Notes under the pieces: model-generated | What the model saw: only the letters and a program-made list of their open reading frames with translations | Told to the model about the DNA's origin: nothing | The model's database searches: none | Shown here: positions 1 through 9,888 of the stretch, piece after piece | Layout of the letters: the number at the start of each line of letters is the position of its first letter | How positions within the stretch are numbered: position 1 is the first letter of the stretch | Translations under genes and position numbers: made by a program | Assembly: GCF_003515945.1 (NCBI RefSeq) | Contig: NZ_QWLM01000003.1 | Span: 230,073-294,072 of the forward strand | Source of the DNA: Dermacoccus abyssi | GTDB taxonomy: Bacteria > Actinomycetota > Actinomycetes > Actinomycetales > Dermatophilaceae | DNA length: 64,000 nt | Direction of reading: 5' to 3'

Positions 1-263
1 GTCTCCACGGGGCGCGCCTCGGCATCTGTGACGATCTGCGCGTTCGTGGCGAGGAGCACGGGGCGCCCGTCGCGCATCACGGCGGCGATCACGGCGACGA
101 CGACGCAGCCAGCGCAGCGAACACGTGCCACGGGCTGCCATCGGTCCGTTTCCCGCACGCGGGGCCGTTGACCGTTCACGACGACGCCCGTGTAGAGACT
201 CTTGTCGTCCTCCGGTCGGTCGCCTGTCCCGTTGCCGTAACGGCGGTCTGCTCGTCGACTCAC
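1..263 (-). CDS. Unknown protein, 5' part only (runs off the window)
   Basis: An open frame starts at a GTG at 263 that overlaps the stop of the recombinase gene (GTGA overlap) and stays open for 87 codons to base 1. The product begins VSRRADRRYGNGTGDRPEDD, then has a single CxxC (VRCAGC, about residues 49-54) followed by a short hydrophobic run (VVVAVIAAV). I do not recognise a family. The four-base start/stop overlap suggests translational coupling to the recombinase, so it may belong to the same small mobile module. The one CxxC could be half of a metal or redox site, but this is not testable without the missing C-terminus. Confidence 0.45.
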   Translation of the reverse strand, partial: MSRRADRRYGNGTGDRPEDDKSLYTGVVVNGQRPRVRETDRWQPVARVRCAGCVVVAVIAAVMRDGRPVLLATNAQIVTDAEARPVE

Positions 264-1210
264 AACTCCCCCAGGTTCAATCGTTTCGCTTCCTCGGCGG
301 CACGGGCCGCGGCTTGCGCCTTGGTATAGCGCATGAGCATCTGCGGCGACTGCCACCCGGCGACGGACATAAGCCCGCCCTTGCTCCCGCCTGCCGCGAG
401 CCATCGGTGCGCGGCAGTGTGCCGCATGCGGTGAGGATGCCAGCCGGCGATACCCGCCACGTCGGCGCGCTTGGTCAACGCATCGTAGAGGCCCGCGTAC
501 TGCAGTGGGCCACCTCGAGCGGCCAGCCAGAACTCGCGAGAGTCAGCATGCCCGCGCCGGCGACGAGCGCGGGCGTAGCGGTTCAGCCGCTCGGCGCACT
601 GAGCCGAGATTGGCACCGTTCGACCGCGGCGGTTCTTTGATCGCTGCACGACGAGGAACGGTGACGTCTCGCGGCTGTGCACGTCGTCGACCTCGAGGGC
701 CAGCACCTCCCCCGCACGCATGCCGGTCTCGGCGAGCACGTGCACGAGGGCCATGTCGCGCGTGTCGACGTACACGCGTTCGGGCGGAGCGCCCTTGGGC
801 GTCTCACACGCCTTGAGCATCGCCTTGATCTGCTCGGGCGTCAGCGGCTCGACGAGCTTCTCGTCGACGGCCGGTTGGCTCATGTCCGTGAACGGGTTGA
901 ACTCGATCTCACCCTCGTCGAGCAACCACTTCGCGAACTGACGGACAGCGGTCAGGCGAGAGCGGGCCGTGTAGCCCTGCATCTGCTTCTCGTCGCGCAA
1001 GTACGCGAGCCAGGCCGAGAGAGCACGACGCCGGATGGGCTCGTCGTGGCCGCGCTCGGCGCAGAACGTGAGGAACTGCGTCGCGCCACGACGGTAGGCG
1101 ACCAACGTGCCGTCCGACTTCCCCATGCCTCGCAGATGGACGAGCCAGTCGTCGACGAGTTCGCACGCCTCGCTGAGGCTCAATCCGGGTTCACTCGTCT
1201 GCCGCTGCAC
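260..1210 (-). CDS. Tyrosine recombinase / phage-type integrase
   Basis: A 316-residue site-specific recombinase of the XerC/phage integrase superfamily. Residues about 15-110 form the SAM-like core-binding domain. The catalytic set is complete: R165 (ETGMRAGEVL), K192 (QRSKNRRG), H260 and R263 (HPHRMRH), W286 in the His/Trp position (VAGWQSPQML) and nucleophile Y295 (MRYTK). The start is GTG at 1210. A TATGCT -10 element ends six bases upstream, which fits a leaderless mRNA. It lies just downstream of ffh with no tRNA gene beside it, and it is coupled to an unknown gene downstream. It may be the integrase of an element extending left of the window, or a domesticated orphan. It is 13 kb from the copper island and separated from it by core genes, so it is not obviously that island's integrase. 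Confidence 0.9.
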   Translation of the reverse strand: MQRQTSEPGLSLSEACELVDDWLVHLRGMGKSDGTLVAYRRGATQFLTFCAERGHDEPIRRRALSAWLAYLRDEKQMQGYTARSRLTAVRQFAKWLLDEGEIEFNPFTDMSQPAVDEKLVEPLTPEQIKAMLKACETPKGAPPERVYVDTRDMALVHVLAETGMRAGEVLALEVDDVHSRETSPFLVVQRSKNRRGRTVPISAQCAERLNRYARARRRRGHADSREFWLAARGGPLQYAGLYDALTKRADVAGIAGWHPHRMRHTAAHRWLAAGGSKGGLMSVAGWQSPQMLMRYTKAQAAARAAEEAKRLNLGEL

Positions 1211-1216
1211 ACACCC

Positions 1217-1222
1217 AGCATA
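1217..1222 (-). promoter_or_regulatory. -10 element of the recombinase gene
   Basis: TATGCT on the minus strand, six bases before the GTG start. No good -35 is seen at 16-18 bp. The spacing fits a leaderless transcript starting at or next to the start codon, as is common in actinobacteria. Confidence 0.45.
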
Positions 1223-1306
1223 GTCAATTTCTTCACTACAAGCGCTGTGCGTGTTACGGTTCTGGGGTCAGGGCCTCACAAAGCCCGGAATGACGCGGTT
1301 TTCGAC

Positions 1307-2929
1307 TCAGTCCTTGTCAGCGCCCGGGCCAAGGAACTTCTCGAAGCCCTTGGGCAGCTTCATGTTGGAGTAGTCGGGCTCTTCCTTCATCTGCCCGAAC
1401 GCGTTCTCCATGGCCTGGTTACGGGCGGCATCGGCCTTCTTCGCCGCCTCCGCTTCCTGCTGCGCGCGCTTGGCCGGGTTACCGCTCTTGCCCTTCTTCT
1501 TGGGCTGGCTCTTGCCGCGCTTGCCGCCACCGGCACCCATGCCCGGCATACCCGGCATCCCGGGCATTCCCGGCATGCCGCCGCCGTTCTTCAGCTGACG
1601 CATCATCTTCTGCGCCTGGCCGAAGCGCTCGAGCAGCTGGTTGACCTCGGAGACACTCACGCCCGAACCGCGCGCGATACGCGCACGGCGCGAACCGTTG
1701 ATCTGCTTGGGGTTGTTGCGCTCGAACGGCGTCATCGAGTGGACGATGGCCTCGACCCGGTCGAACTCGCGCTCGTCGAGCGCGTTGAGCTGGTCACGCA
1801 TCTGGCCCATGCCCGGCATCATGCCGAGCAGGCCCTTGATGTTGCCCATCTTCTTGATGGCCGACATCTGCTGGAGGAAGTCGTCGAACGTGAAGTCCTC
1901 GCCGCCGGAGAACTTGCGCGCCATCTCGGCGGCTTGGCGCTTGTCGAACGCGCGCTCGGCCTGCTCGATGAGCGTGAGGACGTCACCCATGTCGAGGATG
2001 CGCGACGCCATGCGGTCGGGGTGGAAGACCTCGATGTCCTTGACGCCTTCACCCGTGGAGGCGTACATGATCGGGCGACCCGTGATCGAGGCGACCGACA
2101 GCGCGGCACCACCACGGGCGTCACCGTCGAGCTTCGACAGGACGACACCGGTGAAGTCGACGCCGTCCTGGAACGCCGTCGCCGTCTCGATGGCGGCCTG
2201 ACCAATCATCGCGTCGATGACGAACAGCACCTCGTGCGGGTTGATCGCCTCACGGATGTCGGCGGCCTGCTGCATGAGGTTCTCGTCGACGGCCAGACGG
2301 CCGGCCGTGTCGACGATGACGACGTCGTACTGACGCAGCTTGGCCTGGTTGACGCCGGCCTGCGCGACCCACACCGGGTCGCCGTACGAGCGCGTGCCCT
2401 CGGCGTTCTCCGAAACGGCGTCGTGGCCGCCCTCGTTGCCGCGCTCCGGCGAGAACACCGGTACACCGGCACGCTCACCGACGACCTCCAGCTGACGCAC
2501 GGCGTTCGGACGCTGGAGGTCGGCGGCAACGAGCACCGGGAAGTGGCCCTCGTCGCGCAGACGGCGGGCCAGCTTGCCGGCGAACGTCGTCTTACCCGAA
2601 CCCTGCAGACCAGCGAGCATGATGACCGTCGGGCCCGACTTGGCCATGTTGAGGCGCCGCGTCTGGCCACCGAGGATCTCGACGAGTTCCTCGTTGACGA
2701 TCTTGACGACCTGTTGGCCCGGGTTGAGCGCCTGGCTCACCTCGGCGCCCAGCGCGCGCTCGCGCACGCCACGGGTGAACTGCTTGACGACCGGCAGGGC
2801 CACGTCCGCATCGAGCAGCGCCATCCGGATGTCGCGGATGGTCGAGTTGATGTCGGACTCGGTCAGGCGCCCCTTGCCACGAAGATTCGTGAAGGTGGCT
2901 GTCAGACGGTCTGAGAGGCTGTTGAACAC
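1307..2929 (-). CDS. ffh: Signal recognition particle protein Ffh (SRP54)
   Basis: A 540-residue SRP GTPase that binds signal sequences and 4.5S RNA and docks with FtsY (also in this window) for co-translational membrane targeting. The N domain (about 1-90) is followed by the G domain with P-loop GLQGSGKT (107-114), DTAG (207-210) and a TKLDGDARGG motif. The C-terminal M domain is methionine-rich with a run of GMPG repeats and a basic, lysine-rich stretch before the end. Between the PER motif (about 161) and GDPVW (about 184) the G domain holds roughly 15 extra residues compared with the compact form I know from other bacteria. The region between glnD and this gene holds the 19-bp repeats described separately. 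Confidence 0.97.
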   Translation of the reverse strand: MFNSLSDRLTATFTNLRGKGRLTESDINSTIRDIRMALLDADVALPVVKQFTRGVRERALGAEVSQALNPGQQVVKIVNEELVEILGGQTRRLNMAKSGPTVIMLAGLQGSGKTTFAGKLARRLRDEGHFPVLVAADLQRPNAVRQLEVVGERAGVPVFSPERGNEGGHDAVSENAEGTRSYGDPVWVAQAGVNQAKLRQYDVVIVDTAGRLAVDENLMQQAADIREAINPHEVLFVIDAMIGQAAIETATAFQDGVDFTGVVLSKLDGDARGGAALSVASITGRPIMYASTGEGVKDIEVFHPDRMASRILDMGDVLTLIEQAERAFDKRQAAEMARKFSGGEDFTFDDFLQQMSAIKKMGNIKGLLGMMPGMGQMRDQLNALDEREFDRVEAIVHSMTPFERNNPKQINGSRRARIARGSGVSVSEVNQLLERFGQAQKMMRQLKNGGGMPGMPGMPGMPGMGAGGGKRGKSQPKKKGKSGNPAKRAQQEAEAAKKADAARNQAMENAFGQMKEEPDYSNMKLPKGFEKFLGPGADKD

Positions 2930-3073
2930 CGGCCCAGATTACCCGCTCCCATGCGGCCCCGTCAGATCGACCGTGCAGTGGCGCCGATGCCTATCCCGTC
3001 GCGTCGGCGTTCGTCGATGTCGACGCTCGGTCTCGGCGGGAAGGCCCTCGAGGATCGACGCATCGTGGCGACT

Positions 3074-3185
3074 GTCCCCATCTGCGATGCTCGTCCACAT
3101 TGGCGTAGATGCAGAGGGGGACGCAGATCGCAGATGGGGACGGGATTCGCGGATGGGGACGCAGATCGCAGAGGGGGACGGGTGC
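3074..3185. repeat. 19-bp tandem repeats (x4) with an inverted copy upstream
   Basis: Four consecutive 19-bp units lie at 3110-3128, 3129-3147, 3148-3166 and 3167-3185. They share the core GCRGAKGGGGACG. One inverted copy at 3074-3088 (GTCCCCATCTGCGAT) is exactly complementary to 3127-3141, giving a 15-bp stem across a 38-base loop. The array fills the 307-bp gap between the end of glnD (3237) and the start of ffh (2929). No gene is convincing in the gap. It could act as a transcript boundary, a DNA-binding array or a small repeat element. Confidence 0.75.
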
Positions 3186-3236
3186 CGGGGTTCTTCGAGG
3201 TAGCGCTTCGTCGGGCGGTTCGAGCGAAGAGATGCG

Positions 3237-5840
3237 TCAGCCGGCGGTGCCGACGGCGTCGAGCACGGTGCCGATGACGCGCGCCGCGTGCGGCGGCGCC
3301 AGCGGCGAGCCCTGCTCGTCCGTGACGTAGAAGGTGTCGGCGCTGCGTCCCGCATATGTCGCGATGTGCGCGGAGCGCACGGAGACCCGCTCGGCGGCGA
3401 ACGCCGACCCCACGTCGAACAACAATCCGAGACGGTCGGCGGCGCGCACCTCGATGACGGTCGCGTGCTGCGATGCACCCGGGACGACGAACGCGGACGC
3501 CCGCGGCATCGACGCGCGTGACGGCCCCGCGGCGGCGCGACGGCGCGCGTCCGCCTCGAGGGCACGCAGCGGCAAGCGGTCGCCCTCGCGCAACGTTCGC
3601 AGCGACCGCGCCAGGTCGCTCGTGCGCGGCACGTCGCCGTGCGGCACCTCGACGACCCATGTGTCGACGGCGAGGCCGTCGATCGTCCGCAGGTTTGCCG
3701 ACCGCACGAACGTGCGTCGCAGCCCGAGCACGCCCGCCATGTCGGCGAAGAGGCCGAACCGGTCGACGTCGACGATGCGGACGGTCACGACGCCGCTCAC
3801 GCCCTCCAGTGGCTCGATCTCGACGACCACCTCCCCCGCCGCGACGCGTCCCCGCTCGTCCGCGCTCACGATGCCCGACGGGCTGCCAGCGTCGACCTGC
3901 GCCTGCACCCCGTCGCCTTCCGCGACCGAATCGGTCTGGCCCAGGGCCTGGGCTGACGCCGCGGGGGCGCGACCTGAGGGTCGAGAGACCGCAGGAGGAG
4001 AACCGGCGCGTCCGGTCGCCAGGTCCTCGGACGGCCGCTGCTCGGCCGTCGCCCCGGGCGATGAGGCGTCGGGGGACGACGCACCCTCGAAGGTCGCGGC
4101 AGGTGCGGGAACGCCTGCGACCGTCTCCCCCGACGCGAACCGCCTGCGTGCTCGCGCGGCGAGGTCGCGCACGAGGCCGGCGCGCCACGTCGTCCATGCC
4201 TGTGGTCCGGCTGCTCGCGCGTCGGCCTCCGTCAGCGCGTCGAGCAGGTCGAGGCCTTCGGCGCTGCCGGCCGCCTCGCAGAGCATCCTGACGGTCGCAG
4301 GGTCGTCGGGGTCGCGTTTCGTCGCCAGATCGACGAGCGTGAGGTGTTCGCGCACGAGACGTTCGACGAGGTCGCAGTCGGCGCGATCGAAGCCCGTGCG
4401 CTGGCAGATCGCCCGCGCGACGGGTGCGCCCTCCGCGCTGTGGTCACGCGCGCCTGCGACCTTGCCGATGTCGTGCAGCAGCGCCGCGACGAGCAGCAGG
4501 TCGGGCCGTGCCACGTGCTCGCGCAGGCCCGCCGCGATGACGACGGCCTCGATGCCGTGTCGGTCGACGGTGAACTGGTGGATCGCGTTTCGCTGCGGGC
4601 GCGAACGCACCGTCGACCACTCGGGCAGCCAGACGTCGACGATGCCGCTCAGATCGAGGCCCTCCCACACGTCGACGATGCCGGGCCCGCTCGCGAGGAA
4701 CCCCACGAAACCCTCCCGGATCTCTCGCGGCCACGGGGCGGGCAGCGGCCCGCAGCTCGCGACGAGGTTCGCGAGGGTCGTCGGCCCGATGAGCGCCCCC
4801 CGCGAGGCCGCCGCAGCGGCGGCGCGCAGCAACGTCAGGTGCCCGCCGTCGCGGCGCCCCGCGCCCAGGACGACCTCGCCGTCGTGCAGGTACAACCCGT
4901 GCCCGAGCGGCGTCAGCGACGGTCGGCGCGGCCCGACGCGCAACGTCCGGGCTCGCTGCGACTGGCCGGCCGCGCGCACGGCCGCGTCCGTCACGTACGT
5001 GATCGTGCGCGCCGCGTCGACGACGCGCGTCAGCAACTCGTCGCTGTCGGAGCACCCGAGCAGCGCCGCGACGGCGTCCTGATCCTGCAGGCTGAGCCGC
5101 TCCCGCCCCCGCCCGGTGACGACGTGCAACGCGTCGCGCACGTCGAGCAATTGCGCTCGGGCGCGTTCTGCGCTGGCGCGGTGAGGGTCGGCGAGCCACG
5201 CCGTCGTCAGCGCGCCGACGAGGCTGAGGTCGCGCAGGCCTCCCCCGGATTCCTTGAGGTCCGGATCAAGCGTCGTCGCGATGTCACCGAAACGCGAGTG
5301 CCGCGCCCGCAACGACTCGACGACCTCCGGCAGCCGCTTGCGCGCGGCACCGCGCCAGTCGGCGGCGATCGCCTGGCGTACCCCGGCGACGAGAACGTCG
5401 TCACCGGCCACGGACGCGATGTCGAGCATGCCGACCGCAGCGGCGAGGTCTGACGACGCGGCCTGGCGGCACTGCGCCAGCGTGCGCACGGAGTGGTCGA
5501 AGCGCACCCCTGCATCCCACAACGGGTACCACAGGGCGTCCGCGAGCTCGGTGATGCGCTTCGAGCCGACGTTGAGCCCGTCGTACAGGAGGACGAGGTC
5601 GTAATCGCTCAACGGCCCCGCATCGCCCCGGGCCTGCGAGCCGACGACGGCGAGCGCCACACCGCTCTGACGCTCGGGCAGCCCCGTCGCCGCACACGCA
5701 TCGCGCCAGGCCTGCGCCATGAAGGCACGGGCCGACGCCGCGAGCCGCTCCCGACGTGCGGGGCCAGCGTCGGGTTGCTCGAACTCGCGCGTGCGCGCGA
5801 GGTCGAGACGTGCGGCGTAGTGGGCGGACACGGCGCTCAT
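3237..5840 (-). CDS. glnD: [Protein-PII] uridylyltransferase / uridylyl-removing enzyme GlnD
   Basis: An 867-residue nitrogen sensor that modifies the PII protein encoded upstream according to the glutamine level. The nucleotidyltransferase motif GSQARGD..SDYD lies at 67-81, the HD phosphohydrolase motif LLHDIGK at about 454-460, and two C-terminal ACT glutamine-sensing domains at about 683-760 and 792-865. Residues about 569-670, between the HD and ACT parts, are a low-complexity linker rich in Ala, Ser, Pro and Gly. It follows amt and glnB on the same strand after a 286-bp gap (5841-6126). I see no gene in that gap, only short direct repeats: GACGAACGCC twice near 5960, and CGAGGCTCACGTC at 6089-6101 and 6104-6116. 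Gene order amt-glnB-glnD is the usual actinobacterial one. Confidence 0.95.
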   Translation of the reverse strand: MSAVSAHYAARLDLARTREFEQPDAGPARRERLAASARAFMAQAWRDACAATGLPERQSGVALAVVGSQARGDAGPLSDYDLVLLYDGLNVGSKRITELADALWYPLWDAGVRFDHSVRTLAQCRQAASSDLAAAVGMLDIASVAGDDVLVAGVRQAIAADWRGAARKRLPEVVESLRARHSRFGDIATTLDPDLKESGGGLRDLSLVGALTTAWLADPHRASAERARAQLLDVRDALHVVTGRGRERLSLQDQDAVAALLGCSDSDELLTRVVDAARTITYVTDAAVRAAGQSQRARTLRVGPRRPSLTPLGHGLYLHDGEVVLGAGRRDGGHLTLLRAAAAAASRGALIGPTTLANLVASCGPLPAPWPREIREGFVGFLASGPGIVDVWEGLDLSGIVDVWLPEWSTVRSRPQRNAIHQFTVDRHGIEAVVIAAGLREHVARPDLLLVAALLHDIGKVAGARDHSAEGAPVARAICQRTGFDRADCDLVERLVREHLTLVDLATKRDPDDPATVRMLCEAAGSAEGLDLLDALTEADARAAGPQAWTTWRAGLVRDLAARARRRFASGETVAGVPAPAATFEGASSPDASSPGATAEQRPSEDLATGRAGSPPAVSRPSGRAPAASAQALGQTDSVAEGDGVQAQVDAGSPSGIVSADERGRVAAGEVVVEIEPLEGVSGVVTVRIVDVDRFGLFADMAGVLGLRRTFVRSANLRTIDGLAVDTWVVEVPHGDVPRTSDLARSLRTLREGDRLPLRALEADARRRAAAGPSRASMPRASAFVVPGASQHATVIEVRAADRLGLLFDVGSAFAAERVSVRSAHIATYAGRSADTFYVTDEQGSPLAPPHAARVIGTVLDAVGTAG

Positions 5841-6126
5841 GGCTGCATCGTCCTCTCTCGGAGGGCTGGGCGGGGGTTCTGCGCCGTCGATGGCTGGGGT
5901 TGTCCGTCTACGGCGACTACGACGGCGTGGCGCGCGGCGCGGTGCGCCTCACGAAGCGGGACGAACGCCGACGAACGCCGGGCCGGCGATGCTCACGCGG
6001 CGACGGCGTTCGTCAGGGTCTCGACCGAACCGGGCGGCCGACCGCCACCGTCGGCACTCGGGCCACGAGGACTCGTGCGCCACGTCGGCGAGGCTCACGT
6101 CGTCGAGGCTCACGTCCCAGGGGCGC

Positions 6127-7883
<1,757 letters not shown>

Positions 7884-7907
7884 GCTCAGTGATCCTGCCC
7901 TCGCCAC

Positions 7908-7945
7908 GTTTCAGCATGCGGCTCGCGATGTTTCGCCCATGTTTC
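7908..7945 (-). promoter_or_regulatory. GlnR-like operator upstream of amt
   Basis: Read on the minus strand, GAAAC occurs at 7941-7945, 7930-7934 and 7908-7912, with a degenerate half-site AGCCG at 7919-7923. The starts are exactly 11 bp apart, giving GAAAC-n6-GAAAC-n6-half-site-n6-GAAAC. This matches the known GlnR pattern of half-sites separated by six bases, although the GTNAC partner half-sites are poor. A nearby GTGAC-n6-TTCAC element sits at 7961-7976. Binding is inferred, not shown. Confidence 0.5.
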
Positions 7946-8086
7946 GGATGCGGCGCTGACGTGAAATCGCGGTCACATCCTCAGGGTATGCACGCCATGC
8001 GAGACGTTTCGTGTCGAAGCGTGGACGCACGAGCGCCCACCGGCCGTGACTGCGGGTGGGCGCTGCGGGGCTCGAGACCGGCCTGC

Positions 8087-9466
8087 TCAGTCGAGCACCG
8101 CGTTGACGTACGCCTCCGGGTCGAAGGGCGCCAGGTCGTCAGGGCCCTCACCGAGACCGACGAGCTTGACCGGCACGCCCAGCGCCCGCTGGACGTTGAC
8201 GACGATGCCACCCTTGGCCGTGCCGTCCAGCTTCGTCAGCACGACACCGGTGACGTCGACGGCCTGACCGAAGACCTCCGCCTGACGCATGCCGTTCTGA
8301 CCCGTCGTCGCGTCGAGGACGAGAAGCACCTCATCGATGGGGCTGCGCTTCTCGACGACGCGCTTGACCTTCGTCAGCTCGTCCATGAGGCCGACCTTGT
8401 TGTGCAGGCGGCCGGCGGTGTCGATGAGCACGACGTCGCACTCCCCCTCCTGGCCGGCCTTGACGGCGTCGAACGCGACGGCGGCCGGGTCGGCGCCTTC
8501 CTTGTCCGAACGGACCGTGGGAACGCCCACGCGCCCACCCCAGGTCTCGAGCTGGTCGGCAGCGGCGGCGCGGAAGGTGTCAGCGGCACCGAGGATGACG
8601 TCCTTGTCCTCGGCGACGAGAACACGCGCGAGCTTGCCGACCGTGGTCGTCTTGCCTGTGCCGTTGACGCCGACGACGAGCACGACCGCGGGGCGGTCTC
8701 CGACGCGGCTGGCCGCGATACGACGGTCCATGTCGGGGCCCACCTGCGCCAGCAGTTCCTCGTGGAGCCACTGCGAGACGGTCTCCTCGTCGGTGGCACC
8801 GTGCACGGAGATGCGCTTCTTGAGGTTGCCGACGATCTCCGTCGTCGCCTCGACACCCAGGTCGGCACGAAGCAGCGTGTCCTCGACGTCCTCCCAGGCC
8901 TCGTCGTCCAGCGTCCCGCCGGAGAGCAGGCCGAGGAGGCCCTTGCCGAGGGCCGTGTTCGAACGGGAGAGGCGCTCACGCAGGCGCACCATGCGACCAC
9001 GGGCAGATTCGGGCTTCTCGAGTTCACGGGTCTCGGCCGCCGTCGAGCTCGCGGCTTCCTCGTCGGCCTCGACGTCGAACGGGTTGGTCTGCGTGGCCTC
9101 CGCCTCGGTGAGCGGGCGGTCCTCGTCGACCGTCTCACCCGTGGCGGGTGCGGCTTCCGCCGGCTCCGTCGGCTCTGCGACGTCGGCCGTGTCGGTTGCG
9201 GTAGGAGCCTGCGTTGCGTTTTCGGGCTTCCGCGCCTGCTTCTTCACCGGTGCGGGTTCGGCCGTCTTCGACGTGTCGATCCGCATGCCGCTGCTCGGCT
9301 TGTACTGCGTTTTCTTGGCGACCGGCCGCTCGATCGGCGTCTGCTCGGTCTTCGGCGGCACCTTCGGCGCCTTGCGCGAACGACCGCGGACGAGACCGAC
9401 GACGCCCGCCACCCCTGCGAGCAGGGCAACGACTACGACAGCAAGAATTTCCCAGAGCTGATCCAC
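8087..9466 (-). CDS. ftsY: Signal recognition particle receptor FtsY
   Basis: A 459-residue SRP receptor GTPase. An N-terminal membrane segment (about residues 5-27, LAVVVVALLAGVAGVVGLV) is followed by an acidic A domain rich in Glu, Ala and Thr to about residue 150, then the NG domain. G-motifs: VGVNGTGKTTT (P-loop), ADTFRAAA, DTAGRLHNK and TKLDGTAKGG. It partners with Ffh, encoded 5 kb away. The membrane-anchored form with a long acidic linker is usual in actinobacteria. It sits between amt and smc on the same strand. Confidence 0.96.
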   Translation of the reverse strand: MDQLWEILAVVVVALLAGVAGVVGLVRGRSRKAPKVPPKTEQTPIERPVAKKTQYKPSSGMRIDTSKTAEPAPVKKQARKPENATQAPTATDTADVAEPTEPAEAAPATGETVDEDRPLTEAEATQTNPFDVEADEEAASSTAAETRELEKPESARGRMVRLRERLSRSNTALGKGLLGLLSGGTLDDEAWEDVEDTLLRADLGVEATTEIVGNLKKRISVHGATDEETVSQWLHEELLAQVGPDMDRRIAASRVGDRPAVVLVVGVNGTGKTTTVGKLARVLVAEDKDVILGAADTFRAAAADQLETWGGRVGVPTVRSDKEGADPAAVAFDAVKAGQEGECDVVLIDTAGRLHNKVGLMDELTKVKRVVEKRSPIDEVLLVLDATTGQNGMRQAEVFGQAVDVTGVVLTKLDGTAKGGIVVNVQRALGVPVKLVGLGEGPDDLAPFDPEAYVNAVLD

Positions 9467-9521
9467 GGCCCCATCATTGCAAACCTCACCGACAACCGGC
9501 CATCGGGAGGCAGCGGCTCAC

Positions 9522-9800
9522 TCAGCGTTCGGGTCGGCGTGCACGCTCGGAACGTGCCACCCCGGCCGAAGCACTCTCGCCGGACTTCGCGGGCTTCTTG
9601 GTCGCGTCGGCCTCGCCGGCCGCACGCTTCACGGGGCCTCGACTCCGGCCGACCGGCGCGTCGTCGGAGAGCCGGAAGAGACGTTCACCGCGCGGCGTGA
9701 ACATGCTCCGCCCCGCACGGCGGGCCGGCAGCGCCACGATGCCCACGACGAAGAGGGCGAGCGCGACGGCAAGCGTCATACCAAGAACGAGCCAGAACAC
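9522..9800 (-). CDS. Small single-pass membrane protein, unknown function
   Basis: A 92-residue protein with one N-terminal membrane segment (FWLVLGMTLAVALALFVVGI) followed by a basic, Lys/Arg/Ala/Ser-rich cytoplasmic tail. GTG start at 9800 with a GGAG ribosome site seven bases upstream. It lies between smc and ftsY on the same strand. I do not recognise a named family; the position next to ftsY hints at a membrane-associated role but does not establish one. Confidence 0.65.
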   Translation of the reverse strand: MFWLVLGMTLAVALALFVVGIVALPARRAGRSMFTPRGERLFRLSDDAPVGRSRGPVKRAAGEADATKKPAKSGESASAGVARSERARRPER

Positions 9801-9888
9801 CGTGTCTCCTCATGTGTGCGGGGTGCCTCACGATTGTGACCGGCGGACTCACCGATTGCCAGTTGCCACGCGGACGGCTCAGGCGCTG

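Noticed and set aside
260..1210. Treating the tyrosine recombinase as the integrase of the copper island
   Set aside because: It lies 13.7 kb outside the island behind core genes (ffh to map), with no repeat of the mutM site beside it. It could act in trans, but nothing shows it.
677..2914. A 745-codon open frame on the plus strand
   Set aside because: It is the antisense of ffh and the recombinase. Its His/Leu/Arg/Asp-rich composition is what reverse-strand reading of a high-GC gene gives; no motifs.
3110..3185. CRISPR-like array
   Set aside because: Units are contiguous 19-bp repeats without unique spacers, and no cas genes are present.
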